A DNA stretch of 36,578 nt from a virus. Where the stretch lies: the IMG/VR virus record IMGVR_UViG_3300008450_000166, positions 1 to 36,578 of that record, one strand, 5' to 3'. Every line of letters starts with the position of its first letter. The first letter of the stretch is position 1. The position numbers and the translations under genes are program-made. This document shows positions 1-7,307 of this stretch, piece after piece. The notes under the pieces were generated by a model. That model worked only from the letters and a program-made list of their open reading frames with translations, had not been told where the DNA came from and searched no databases.

Positions 1-2
1 CT

Positions 3-47
3 GGTCGTGAGGCACATAACACATACGAAGGGCATGATGAAAAATAA
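3..47 (+). CDS. C-terminal end of a small ORF that spans the window ends
   Basis: The frame is open from base 3 and stops at TAA 45-47, ending in residues GREAHNTYEGHDEK. If the window is circular, this frame continues without a stop from an ATG at 36536, giving a 29-residue product that overlaps the end of the last gene. The sequence is polar, has one Cys, and matches no family I recognise. It could instead be the end of a longer gene lying outside the window. Evidence for translation is limited to the open frame, the natural-looking composition and the overlapping start. Confidence 0.4.
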   Translation, partial: GREAHNTYEGHDEK

Positions 48-68
48 TTTAACTGCGCCCTTGTTTTT
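28..68 (+). terminator. weak candidate terminator
   Basis: AAGGGC (28-33) can pair with GCCCTT (57-62) over a 23-base loop, followed by a T-rich stretch to 68. The long loop and competing A/T pairings make this weak. Its position after the last small ORF of the early region would suit a terminator or attenuator. Confidence 0.25.
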
Positions 69-110
69 CATTATTGATTGATACATCTTTGCGTCCATCT
101 TTTCAACCAC

Positions 111-314
111 ATGGACGCAAAGAAGAGGCAAGAGGCTTTAGAAATCTGCAAGGCTTGTCCGTACTTTAACAAGTATGTCGGCACTTGCGGAACACCAGTA
201 GTCGGGAACTTTGTAAAATTGCCCGATGAATCAACGGCTTATCTTTGTGGCTGCGTGATGTGGTTGAAAACACAACTACTTGAATCACCACATTGTCCAC
301 TCTTAAAATGGTAA
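111..314 (+). CDS. small Cys-rich zinc-ribbon-like protein
   Basis: A 67-residue protein starting at ATG 111; a TTG at 78 would add 11 residues but looks less natural. Cysteines fall in CKAC, GTCG, CGC and a terminal HCPLLKW, a layout that suggests a small metal-binding knuckle. Small proteins with a similar Cys pattern and CPL-x-KW ending occur beside tail-fibre genes in Bacteroidota phages as far as I recall, but I cannot name a function. It sits directly upstream of the tailspike, whose possible ATG at 308 overlaps this stop codon, so the two are probably translated together. Confidence 0.65.
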   Translation: MDAKKRQEALEICKACPYFNKYVGTCGTPVVGNFVKLPDESTAYLCGCVMWLKTQLLESPHCPLLKW

Positions 315-316
315 GC

Positions 317-1900
317 ATGAAAACAATCACAAAAACAATTTATGCAATCGCATTGACAATCCTTGCGTTTGCATCCACCACCGAAGCACAAACAAAGCGA
401 AGGGTGGGCGAGTATTATGTAACAACGAAGCCGACATTTGCTGCGACCGCTGTGAATGACTTGGCAATTGAAACTCCAATCAGAAAGGTCTGGGAGTATT
501 ACACGAACAGCACGACCGTCACAACCGCAAACCGATGGAGGGAAGTAACCGACACGGCAATCACAAACAGATATTTTTCTAATGCAATCAATGGCACTAA
601 CGGCACTAACGGCACGAATGGTGCTAACGGAAAGGATGCCACGATAACAATTGGTAGTGTAAACACAACAACTCTGCCAGCAGGCTCTCAGGCGCAAGTC
701 ACAATCACAGATGCGAACCCTTCAACAAGTGACGCGACATTAAATTTTCAGTTTGGTATTCCACAAGGAGCGCAAGGTGCATCTGGAAGCGGTGGAAGCG
801 GAACTATCAACATGGGGCAATTTCCTTTTATCATTGTTATATCAAACAAGGTTGACGATACAGCACAACTGCAAGCAGCAATTGATTCTGCAAAAACAAA
901 TTGGAAAACAATTTGGTTGAATGGAGTTTACCGAGTAAGCAACACGCTCTGGGTTGCACGCGAACATATCTTTCTTGACATTCGTGGTTACGCAGAACTC
1001 AGGGCAATCAACTCAAATAAATTTACAATGCTCATGTCGCCCGTTCCTCCGAACAACGGTGACGCAGAAGGAGCATACACAAACAGACGCATATCAATTG
1101 ACAAGATTCATTTCAGAGGGTTGAACAACGCTCAGTCTGGAATCAACTTTCAGAGTTCACTTGGTGTTTCAATCACAGAGTGCTATGGATGGGAACTTGA
1201 TGTGTTTATTACAATGCCGTTTGGATTGCGTGCAAAGATTGACCATTGCGAGGCGAATGGTTGCAGAGTTGGTTTTGTGATTACAACTGGCGAAGGTAGG
1301 TGGCAAGGTGCTGGCTCATCAACATCATGCTCAAACGGAGCAATCTTTACAAACAACAGAGTCTATTGTCAGTCATGGACAGACACAGCCGTTGTAATGG
1401 TTGACGCATCGCATCTGCAAATGAGAAACAATGTAATTGAAGGACACTCTGCAAAGGTTGGTCTGTACTACAAATCAACAGCAACAACAGCAGACGGAGC
1501 AAACCTTTATGACTGGCACTTTGAATTGATAAACGGAACGACAGACGCGCAACTTATCATCAGGTCGTCAACACGAAACCACACGCTTGACAGAGTTTAC
1601 TTTTACACGAACCCGAACTGGACAAGCATGAAAGGCTGGCATCTGAAACTTGAAGGTGGTGGATATAAGCAAATTGATTTTGTGAACTATTCATCTGGCA
1701 AGTTCTATGACGGAAGCAAAGGCGCATCAATCGCGCATGATGCTGGCACGAATTACAACTTCATCAATTGTGACGACCCTTTGAGAAATCAAACTACCGT
1801 CAAGTCTTTATTCAACGCGACAATCAACTATGCTTGTGGAACAACTGCTGGAACACGCGGTGCAAACACATTCTGTTTTCAGAACCCAGTAAACCGATAA
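317..1900 (+). CDS. tailspike/tail fibre with signal peptide, collagen-like repeats and beta-helix
   Basis: About 527 residues from ATG 317; an ATG at 308 is the alternative. The N-terminus (MKTITKTIYAIALTILAF, then STTEA/Q) is a classical signal peptide with a predicted cleavage before QTKRR. Around residues 95-110 there is a Gly-Thr-Asn / Gly-Ala-Asn triplet run of collagen type, and a Gly-Ser-rich hinge follows near residue 160. The remaining roughly 340 residues have the repetitive Asn/Gly and hydrophobic pattern of a right-handed beta-helix, as in pectate-lyase-fold tailspikes. Probable role: host surface recognition or glycan depolymerisation; no catalytic residues can be assigned by eye. 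A cleavable signal on a virion protein is unusual. Confidence 0.7.
   Translation: MKTITKTIYAIALTILAFASTTEAQTKRRVGEYYVTTKPTFAATAVNDLAIETPIRKVWEYYTNSTTVTTANRWREVTDTAITNRYFSNAINGTNGTNGTNGANGKDATITIGSVNTTTLPAGSQAQVTITDANPSTSDATLNFQFGIPQGAQGASGSGGSGTINMGQFPFIIVISNKVDDTAQLQAAIDSAKTNWKTIWLNGVYRVSNTLWVAREHIFLDIRGYAELRAINSNKFTMLMSPVPPNNGDAEGAYTNRRISIDKIHFRGLNNAQSGINFQSSLGVSITECYGWELDVFITMPFGLRAKIDHCEANGCRVGFVITTGEGRWQGAGSSTSCSNGAIFTNNRVYCQSWTDTAVVMVDASHLQMRNNVIEGHSAKVGLYYKSTATTADGANLYDWHFELINGTTDAQLIIRSSTRNHTLDRVYFYTNPNWTSMKGWHLKLEGGGYKQIDFVNYSSGKFYDGSKGASIAHDAGTNYNFINCDDPLRNQTTVKSLFNATINYACGTTAGTRGANTFCFQNPVNR
590..645 (+). repeat. 9-base tandem repeats encoding collagen-like triplets
   Basis: Imperfect tandem copies of GGCACTAAC / GGCACGAAT / GGTGCTAAC encode Gly-Thr-Asn and Gly-Ala-Asn. 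Such short in-frame repeats can expand or contract and change fibre length. The protein pattern Gly-X-Y is typical of trimeric phage fibre stalks. Confidence 0.65.
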
Positions 1901-1904
1901 CAAG

Positions 1905-2108
1905 ATGGCAAACAAGAAACCGAAATACAGATTCTGGAAATCCGAAACAGATGGCTTGTGGTACTTCCACCTTCGCGGTGCGAATGGTAAGGTGCAACAA
2001 CCATCAGAGGGATATGCCAGCAAACAAAAGTGCGTTGAAGGAATTGAACGCGCTCGCAGAAACGCAACCATCGCAATCATTGAAGAGATAAAAGACCCAA
2101 ACCCATGA
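1905..2108 (+). CDS. DUF1508 (YegP-like) domain protein
   Basis: A 67-residue single-domain protein. The segment WYFHLRGANGKV followed by SEGYASKQKCVEGIERARRNA matches the DUF1508/YegP repeat (FxLKAxNGxxIxxSExYxSKxxxxxGIxxVxxNA in bacterial members). The family's biochemical role is not established. It starts four bases after the tailspike stop and overlaps the ParB-like gene by four bases (ATGA), so it probably belongs to the same transcript as the DNA-modification block. Whether it takes part in modification is unknown. Confidence 0.75.
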   Translation: MANKKPKYRFWKSETDGLWYFHLRGANGKVQQPSEGYASKQKCVEGIERARRNATIAIIEEIKDPNP

Positions 2109-2662
2109 GCGTTGAAATCACAAAAACAGAATTCGTTGACATCAATTCAATAAGGTCAAACGAAAAGAATCCGCGTTACATTAAGGATAAGGAGTTTCAA
2201 GAACTGGTCAAAAGCGTAACCGACTTTCCAGAGATGCTTGAAGCAAGACCGTGTGTTGTTGACGAGGATGGAATCATACTCGGTGGCAATATGCGTCACC
2301 GCGCTGCTGTTGCTGCTGGATTGAAGCAGATACCAATTGTTCGCATGATTGGATTAAGTGAAGAAAAGAAGCGAGAGTTTATAATCAAAGACAATGTAAG
2401 CAAAGGAAGCTGGGATTGGGATATGCTTGCAAATGAATGGGATTTAAGTGAATTAAATGAATTCGGATTCGATGCTTTCAAATACAATCCAGTCAATCTT
2501 GAAGATTATTTCAAAGAAGCAACTGAAAATGAAACCGAAACCGATAAAGTGAAAATAACACTAATACTAACAAAAGATGAATCAAAAAAAATAATCGAAG
2601 CAACAAAAAAATATGACAAAACAATTGAAGGTGGAATATTAAAAATGATTGACAGTATTTAA
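2105..2662 (+). CDS. ParB/sulfiredoxin-fold protein, possible DpdB-type partner of DpdA
   Basis: 185 residues. Residues 10-100 carry ParB-like nuclease-domain motifs: a NPR box (22-24), then IILGGNMRHRAAVAAG around residues 57-72, the equivalent of the ParB GERR box. A second half (about 95-185) ends in a helical segment and is clearly AT-richer than the first. ParB-like proteins of this type usually sit beside phage DNA methylases; here the next gene, two bases downstream, encodes a DpdA-like transglycosylase. In bacterial dpd islands DpdB, described as a ParB-superfamily ATPase, acts with DpdA to insert preQ0 into DNA. A similar partnership here is inference from position and fold. Confidence 0.75.
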   Translation: MSVEITKTEFVDINSIRSNEKNPRYIKDKEFQELVKSVTDFPEMLEARPCVVDEDGIILGGNMRHRAAVAAGLKQIPIVRMIGLSEEKKREFIIKDNVSKGSWDWDMLANEWDLSELNEFGFDAFKYNPVNLEDYFKEATENETETDKVKITLILTKDESKKIIEATKKYDKTIEGGILKMIDSI

Positions 2663-2664
2663 TC

Positions 2665-3402
2665 ATGATAATCTATTTAGCGGGATTAACAAACAAAGAG
2701 TTGTTGTTGATTAAAGATAAAGCGTACATTTTAGAGTCATTTGCTTATATCAAAAAACATAAGAAATGTATTTCAGAGTTATTGAAACATGAATTTATTT
2801 TAGATAGCGGAGCATTTACATTTATAGGAAACAATAAAAAAAAAATAGATTGGGATTCTTACACCGATTACTACATTGAATTTATTAATAAATACGATAT
2901 AAAGAATTATTTTGAATTGGATATTTATTCAATTGTAGGATTAGAAGAAACAGAGCGATTGAGAAAAAAAATTGAACGAGCAACCAATAAAAAATCAATT
3001 CCGGTCTGGCACATATATTTGGGAATTGATTACTTCAAAAAAATGTGCGAAAATTATTCATATATAGCAATCGGTGCAAGTGGAAGGCACGACAGTAAGT
3101 GGACGCGAAGCAACCCAGATAAATTAAAAGCCTTGATTGATTACGCTTCATCAAAAAAAGTAAGGGTGCATGGTTTAGGTTACACCAACATGACAATGTT
3201 AAATGAATTAAATTTCTATTCAGTTGATAGCACTTCATGGATGAATGGTTCTAAATATGGAGAAGTTCAATATTTTGATGGAAGGATAATAAGAAAAGAA
3301 TCTACAAAAAAACACAAGGCAAAAACCATTGATTCAAAAGAGATAATTAAAAACAATATCAATCAATGGTTGAGTTATCAAAAATACATGAAACATAAAT
3401 GA
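2665..3402 (+). CDS. dpdA: DpdA-like DNA-guanine transglycosylase
   Basis: 245 residues, the size of compact phage DpdA proteins. The TGT-barrel landmarks are visible: LDSGAFT (D47, candidate general acid/base), YFELDIY (D86, candidate nucleophile), IAIGASG (135-140), VHGLGYTN (168-175) and YSVDSTSW (185-192). The family exchanges guanine in DNA for a 7-deazaguanine base, in contrast to tRNA-acting Tgt. It starts two bases after the ParB-like gene and overlaps the next gene by ATGA, in an AT-rich patch. Downstream genes supply the modified base. Substrate (preQ0, CDG or another derivative) cannot be read from the sequence. Confidence 0.85.
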   Translation: MIIYLAGLTNKELLLIKDKAYILESFAYIKKHKKCISELLKHEFILDSGAFTFIGNNKKKIDWDSYTDYYIEFINKYDIKNYFELDIYSIVGLEETERLRKKIERATNKKSIPVWHIYLGIDYFKKMCENYSYIAIGASGRHDSKWTRSNPDKLKALIDYASSKKVRVHGLGYTNMTMLNELNFYSVDSTSWMNGSKYGEVQYFDGRIIRKESTKKHKAKTIDSKEIIKNNINQWLSYQKYMKHK

Positions 3403-4151
3403 ATATAATCGGTCATTCAACAATTGGCTTAATAGGGTATTTAATCACTAATGAATATTTGTTTTTGATAGGAAGTATCATTCCAGATTCAGCATTAATA
3501 TTCAATGAATTAAAATTGAAACAATTCGACAAATGGGATGTGAAATATAAATGGATGTATGATTTAACGCATTCACTTTATGCACCATTAATCATAAGTT
3601 TCATTTCTATTCCTTTGTTTGTTGGTTGGTTAATTCATATTTTAATTGATGTGCCTTTTCATTCATCATCGTTCAGATGGAAGCCATTTTTATTTGAAAG
3701 GTACAAAGAAAAAAGAAAAGTGTTATTGCTTAGTGGTGGTGCAGATAGTATTGCGTGTGCCGAAATAGAAAGGAATTACGATTGTATATTCTTTGATTAC
3801 GGTCAGAAATATTTAAGTTCAGAGCTTGAATGTGCAGTCGAATATTGCAATAAGAAAAATCTAAAGTTGCAGATAATCAAGACGGAATGGGGACACGATT
3901 GCAAAAACAGAAATTATTTAATGATAACTAAGATACTGCAACTTGGATATGATGAAGTTATAATTGGCACAAGGAATTTATTTCCTTTTACAGATAAATA
4001 CAAAGACAGTAATTGGTTTAATCTAAAGATGCTTCAATATCTTTATGGCATTTATATTAATATGCCTTTGATTGGAAAATTAAAGTATCAAATAATTAAA
4101 CTCACAAACAATTATAAATACTATTCAACAGAAAAACAATGTACACAATAG
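3399..4151 (+). CDS. membrane metal-hydrolase-like domain fused to a shortened QueC-like domain
   Basis: 250 residues in one unbroken frame. Residues 1-90 resemble the DUF457/YdjM-type membrane-bound metal-dependent hydrolase family: H6, PD (29-30), TH (57-58) and HILID (80-84), with hydrophobic segments near 8-28 and 61-84. Residues 107-250 are QueC-like: PP-loop SGGADS (112-117), FDYGQ (132-136), KNRN (169-172, matching the GRN box) and DKYKDSNW (199-206). QueC converts 7-carboxy-7-deazaguanine to preQ0 with ATP and ammonia. The usual C-terminal four-Cys zinc site is absent; only C248 remains. The gene overlaps queD by 13 bases. I know of no described fusion of this kind. Confidence 0.75.
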   Translation: MNIIGHSTIGLIGYLITNEYLFLIGSIIPDSALIFNELKLKQFDKWDVKYKWMYDLTHSLYAPLIISFISIPLFVGWLIHILIDVPFHSSSFRWKPFLFERYKEKRKVLLLSGGADSIACAEIERNYDCIFFDYGQKYLSSELECAVEYCNKKNLKLQIIKTEWGHDCKNRNYLMITKILQLGYDEVIIGTRNLFPFTDKYKDSNWFNLKMLQYLYGIYINMPLIGKLKYQIIKLTNNYKYYSTEKQCTQ

Positions 4152-4501
4152 CAAAAGAATTTCATTTCAGCGCATCGCATCAGTTAAGCGGATTGCCCGA
4201 CGACCATCCATGCTCGCGTCTTCATGGTCATAATTATGTATTCAGAGTTCACTTAAAATCCGATACTCTTAATGAAGTTGGATTTGTTGTTGATTACAGA
4301 AACCTTGACGACATCAAAAGGTTTATTGATGATGCGCTTGACCATAAACATCTGAATGATTTTCTCCCATTCAATCCAACAGCAGAGAATATGGCAAAGC
4401 ACTTTGCTATTGAGTTCAATAAAGTTCACCCAGAAGTATATGCAGTCGAAGTAGAAGAAACACCAAAAACAATTGCTCGTTATGAAATTAAAGGTATCTG
4501 A
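4139..4501 (+). CDS. queD: 6-carboxy-tetrahydropterin synthase QueD
   Basis: 120 residues, normal length for the family. Zinc ligands H14, H29 and H31 are present, with the catalytic Cys in PCSRLHGH (C25); D68-H69 and the substrate-binding E107 in VEETP complete the active site. The enzyme turns 7,8-dihydroneopterin triphosphate into 6-carboxy-5,6,7,8-tetrahydropterin, the second step to 7-deazaguanines. The gene overlaps its neighbours on both sides, consistent with coordinated expression. Its G+C content is clearly higher than that of the fusion gene just upstream. Confidence 0.93.
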   Translation: MYTIAKEFHFSASHQLSGLPDDHPCSRLHGHNYVFRVHLKSDTLNEVGFVVDYRNLDDIKRFIDDALDHKHLNDFLPFNPTAENMAKHFAIEFNKVHPEVYAVEVEETPKTIARYEIKGI

Positions 4502-5084
4502 AATATTCTACACCTTGCAAGGCGAAGGCGCAAGGGCAGGAACCGCAACAATATTCATTCGCTTATCTGGATGCAAGACAAAGCACGCTTGCGCTGCATC
4601 TGGTATAGTGTGCGACACAGAGTTCGAGAGCGGAAAAGAAATGACTCTCACGGAAATTCGTGACTGGATTTATGATAACGCTGGTGATTGTAAAGAAATC
4701 ACTTGGACTGGAGGCGAGCCACTTGACCAACTTACGGAAGAAATTATTGCAGACTTTAAGAGTTACGGATTTTTTCAAGCCGTAGAAACATCTGGACTTC
4801 AGCCGATGGTTAAAGGACTTGATTTTATTTGCCTTTCACCAAAAGTGGCAGAACATATTGTGGAAAAGAATTTCCCAGATGGAGTTACAGAACTTCGCTA
4901 TGTTCGCCACTTCGGTCAATCAATTCCAGAACCAAAAGTAAAAGCACAGCACTACTGGGTATCTCCGCATAGCGATGGATTCACTATAAACAAACGAAAC
5001 CTTGCTCACTGCATTCAATTATGTAAAGAGAATCCGAAATGGAAATTATCAGTTCAACAACACAAGCAATGGAACATCCTTTAA
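4482..5084 (+). CDS. queE: 7-carboxy-7-deazaguanine synthase QueE (radical SAM)
   Basis: 200 residues from ATG 4482 (a TTG at 4473 would add three). MKLKVSEIFYTLQGEG is the typical QueE start and TWTGGEP (75-80) the SAM-binding GGE motif. The cluster cysteines lie in CKTKHACAASGIVCDTEF (C31, C37, C44), spaced CX5CX6C instead of CX3CX2C. QueE makes 7-carboxy-7-deazaguanine from 6-carboxy-tetrahydropterin. It overlaps queD by 20 bases, and folE starts within its end. The unusual spacing belongs to recognised variation among QueE proteins, but I cannot confirm which cysteines hold the cluster. Confidence 0.9.
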   Translation: MKLKVSEIFYTLQGEGARAGTATIFIRLSGCKTKHACAASGIVCDTEFESGKEMTLTEIRDWIYDNAGDCKEITWTGGEPLDQLTEEIIADFKSYGFFQAVETSGLQPMVKGLDFICLSPKVAEHIVEKNFPDGVTELRYVRHFGQSIPEPKVKAQHYWVSPHSDGFTINKRNLAHCIQLCKENPKWKLSVQQHKQWNIL

Positions 5085-5617
5085 TGACACCAGAGGAAGC
5101 AATGAAAGTAGTCATTGCAAATTTCGACAATACAGAAAGAGAAGGGTTGAAAGAAACCCCAGTACGCTACATTAAATTCCTAAAGGAGTTTCTGAATCCC
5201 GAACCATTTAAGTTCACCACATTTGATGCAGAGGGAATTCAAACAATGATACTGCAGACAAACATACCTTTTTACTCATTGTGCGAACATCACCTTGCCC
5301 CTTTCTTTGGGGTGGCTGCCGTAGCGTATATTCCTGACGACAAGATAGTTGGGTTATCAAAACTGGCAAGATGCGTTGATTTGTATGCCCGAAGATTTCA
5401 AAATCAGGAACGCATCACAAAACAGATTGCTGACCGATTGATGTCAGAACTCAATCCGCAAGGAGTCGCAGTATCAATCACAGCACAACATCTTTGCATG
5501 GCGATGAGAGGAATAAAGAAACACAATACAAACACAACCACAACCGAACTGACTGGTCTATTTAAAGAAAACACATCTGTGAGAGCAGAATTCTTAAACG
5601 CAATCAATGGGAAGTAA
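5039..5617 (+). CDS. folE: GTP cyclohydrolase I
   Basis: 192 residues from ATG 5039, with ATG 5069 and ATG 5084 (TAATG overlap with the queE stop) as alternatives; the conserved domain begins after residue 16, so all are possible. Zinc ligands C82 and H85 (CEHH) and C153 (QHLCMAMRG) are present. The enzyme opens GTP to 7,8-dihydroneopterin triphosphate, the first step of the 7-deazaguanine route. A phage-borne folE would relieve competition with host folate synthesis. An AAAGAGAA tract upstream of 5039 is a weak argument for the long form. Confidence 0.93.
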   Translation: MEIISSTTQAMEHPLMTPEEAMKVVIANFDNTEREGLKETPVRYIKFLKEFLNPEPFKFTTFDAEGIQTMILQTNIPFYSLCEHHLAPFFGVAAVAYIPDDKIVGLSKLARCVDLYARRFQNQERITKQIADRLMSELNPQGVAVSITAQHLCMAMRGIKKHNTNTTTTELTGLFKENTSVRAEFLNAINGK

Positions 5618-6089
5618 GGTAAAAAAAACAGAGAAGAAAAAACCTGATGATGCAAACGCATCGGAGGAAATTGTTTTGAATTCTCAGGGTGATGCGTTTG
5701 CACAAATTACGCACCCACAAAAACGCGCGATGCTCCAGACTCTGGAAAAGGCTCTGGGAGTGGTTACAACGGCTTGTAATGTTGTCGGCATAAGCAGACG
5801 CAGTCATTACCATTGGATGGAAACAGACCCCGAATACAGAAGGCTGGTGAAGGCAATTGACGATGTGGTGATTGATTTTGCCGAATCGCACCTACACAAA
5901 CGGATAAAGGACGGGGACACTATTGCCACCATCTTCTTTCTGAAAACAAAGGGAAAGAAGCGCGGATATGTTGAGCGCACCGAGATAACTGGTAAGGACG
6001 GAGAACCCTTGCGTGCATTTTCATGGGATGAGTTATTCGCAGCAGCACGCAGAAACACGGACGGGAACGCAGAAACAAATAATGGATAA
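5607..6089 (+). CDS. terminase small subunit
   Basis: 160 residues, immediately upstream of the large subunit. After a charged N-terminus (KKTEKKK), residues 35-75 (MLQTLEKALGVVTTACNVVGISRRSHYHWMETDP) form a helix-turn-helix of the phBC6A51-type small terminase, and residues 75-125 resemble its oligomerisation region (FAESHLHKRIKDGDTIATIFFLKTK). It would recognise the packaging site on phage DNA. It overlaps folE by 11 bases, so packaging and DNA-modification genes appear co-transcribed. Two copies of the ATGCGTTTGCAT word (one truncated) lie in its first 100 bases and another at its end. Confidence 0.85.
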   Translation: MGSKVKKTEKKKPDDANASEEIVLNSQGDAFAQITHPQKRAMLQTLEKALGVVTTACNVVGISRRSHYHWMETDPEYRRLVKAIDDVVIDFAESHLHKRIKDGDTIATIFFLKTKGKKRGYVERTEITGKDGEPLRAFSWDELFAAARRNTDGNAETNNG

Positions 6090-6098
6090 TGCAAACGC

Positions 6099-7274
6099 AT
6101 GAACTTTTGCAAGACCTACTACGACCTGACCGAGCGATTCATCCCCTCGCGCAAACGCATTGCAATCAATCAGGGCGGTACTCGAAGCGGTAAGACATAT
6201 TCAATCATTCAGTTCTTAATTGAAACAGCAATCCGCGCCCAGATAAACGGCATGGAAGGGCGACTTATTACCATTGTCAGAAAGACGATGCCTGCGCTGA
6301 AGGCAACTGCGATGCGCGACTTCATGGAGATACTTGAAAAGATTGGGTACTATTCGGAAGAGAATCACAACAAGTCATTGAATGAATATCACCTTTGCGG
6401 AAGTGTTTTTGAATTCATCAGCCTTGACCAACCTACAAAGGTGCGAGGACGGAAACGGGATATTCTGTTTGTGAATGAAGCAAACGAACTGGACTTTGAG
6501 GACTGGCGACAATTGTTGATGCGTACAACCGACAAGGTGATTATTGATTACAACCCTTCGGACGAATATCATTGGCTCTATGACCATGTTCACACGCGAG
6601 AGGACGCAATGTTTTTCCAGACCAGTTACCTTGACAATCCATTCTTAGAGCCAGAGTTGATTGCCGAGATTGAAAGGCTGAAGGATGAGGACGAAAACTA
6701 CTGGAAGGTGTATGGACTGGGAGAACGCGGTGCAAGCGGAGAAACAATTTACACGAACTGGAAACTCATTGATGAGGAAATACAACCTACTGACATCATT
6801 GAAACAGCATACGGGCTTGACTTCGGGTTCAACAATGCGTCTGCATTGATAAAATGTATGCGTTTGAAGAACGGAGGTATTGTTCTGGATGAGTTGATAC
6901 ATCGCACGCATCTGACAAACAACGATTTGATTCAGTTGATGCGTTTGCACAACATCGGAAGGTCAAAGATTTACTGCGACCATGAGAATGACCGCATCAC
7001 GGAACTGACTCGCGCTGGTTTTCATGCCGTCAAAGCGAGTAAAGATGTCAAGGCTGGCATTGACAAACTGAAGTCAGTCACCATCTACATCACAAAGAAC
7101 AGCAGCAATCTGCTGAAGGAAATTAAAAACTACAAATGGAAGACCGACAAGAAAGGCAATGTCACAGATGAGCCAGTAAAGTTCAACGACCACTCAATGG
7201 ATGCTGCCAGATACGGGTCATTCGATTTGATTGCTGAAAGAAAACTGAAGGCGCGTGTCGCAAAAATGATTTGA
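6099..7274 (+). CDS. terL: terminase large subunit
   Basis: 391 residues. Walker A is QGGTRSGKT (25-33), Walker B ILFVNEA (122-128, catalytic E127) and the coupling motif DYNPSD (150-155). The RNase H-like nuclease shows GLDFGF (D241), YCDHEND (D294) and NDHSMDAARY (D364/D368). This is the PBSX/phage_terminase_3 layout. The protein powers DNA translocation into the prohead and cuts concatemers. Its ATG lies inside a perfect ATGCAAACGCAT word (6089-6100). Confidence 0.95.
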   Translation: MNFCKTYYDLTERFIPSRKRIAINQGGTRSGKTYSIIQFLIETAIRAQINGMEGRLITIVRKTMPALKATAMRDFMEILEKIGYYSEENHNKSLNEYHLCGSVFEFISLDQPTKVRGRKRDILFVNEANELDFEDWRQLLMRTTDKVIIDYNPSDEYHWLYDHVHTREDAMFFQTSYLDNPFLEPELIAEIERLKDEDENYWKVYGLGERGASGETIYTNWKLIDEEIQPTDIIETAYGLDFGFNNASALIKCMRLKNGGIVLDELIHRTHLTNNDLIQLMRLHNIGRSKIYCDHENDRITELTRAGFHAVKASKDVKAGIDKLKSVTIYITKNSSNLLKEIKNYKWKTDKKGNVTDEPVKFNDHSMDAARYGSFDLIAERKLKARVAKMI

Positions 7275-7279
7275 AGGAT

Positions 7280-7287
7280 TACATTTG
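7280..7287 (+). promoter_or_regulatory. Bacteroidota-type -7 box upstream of tail operon
   Basis: TACATTTG matches TAnnTTTG and lies 20 bases before the ATG at 7308, in the only gap between terL and the tail genes. No convincing TTTG lies at the -33 distance, so this is a half-site call. Confidence 0.4.
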
Positions 7288-7307
7288 CATAAACAAAATC
7301 ACAGCAC

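Noticed and set aside
78-110. TTG start at 78 for the Cys-rich protein
   Set aside because: The extension is hydrophobic and unlike the rest; ATG 111 gives a natural start.
2105-2662. DNA methyltransferase partner of the ParB-like protein
   Set aside because: No DPPY/NPPF or SAM-binding motifs in this protein or its neighbours.
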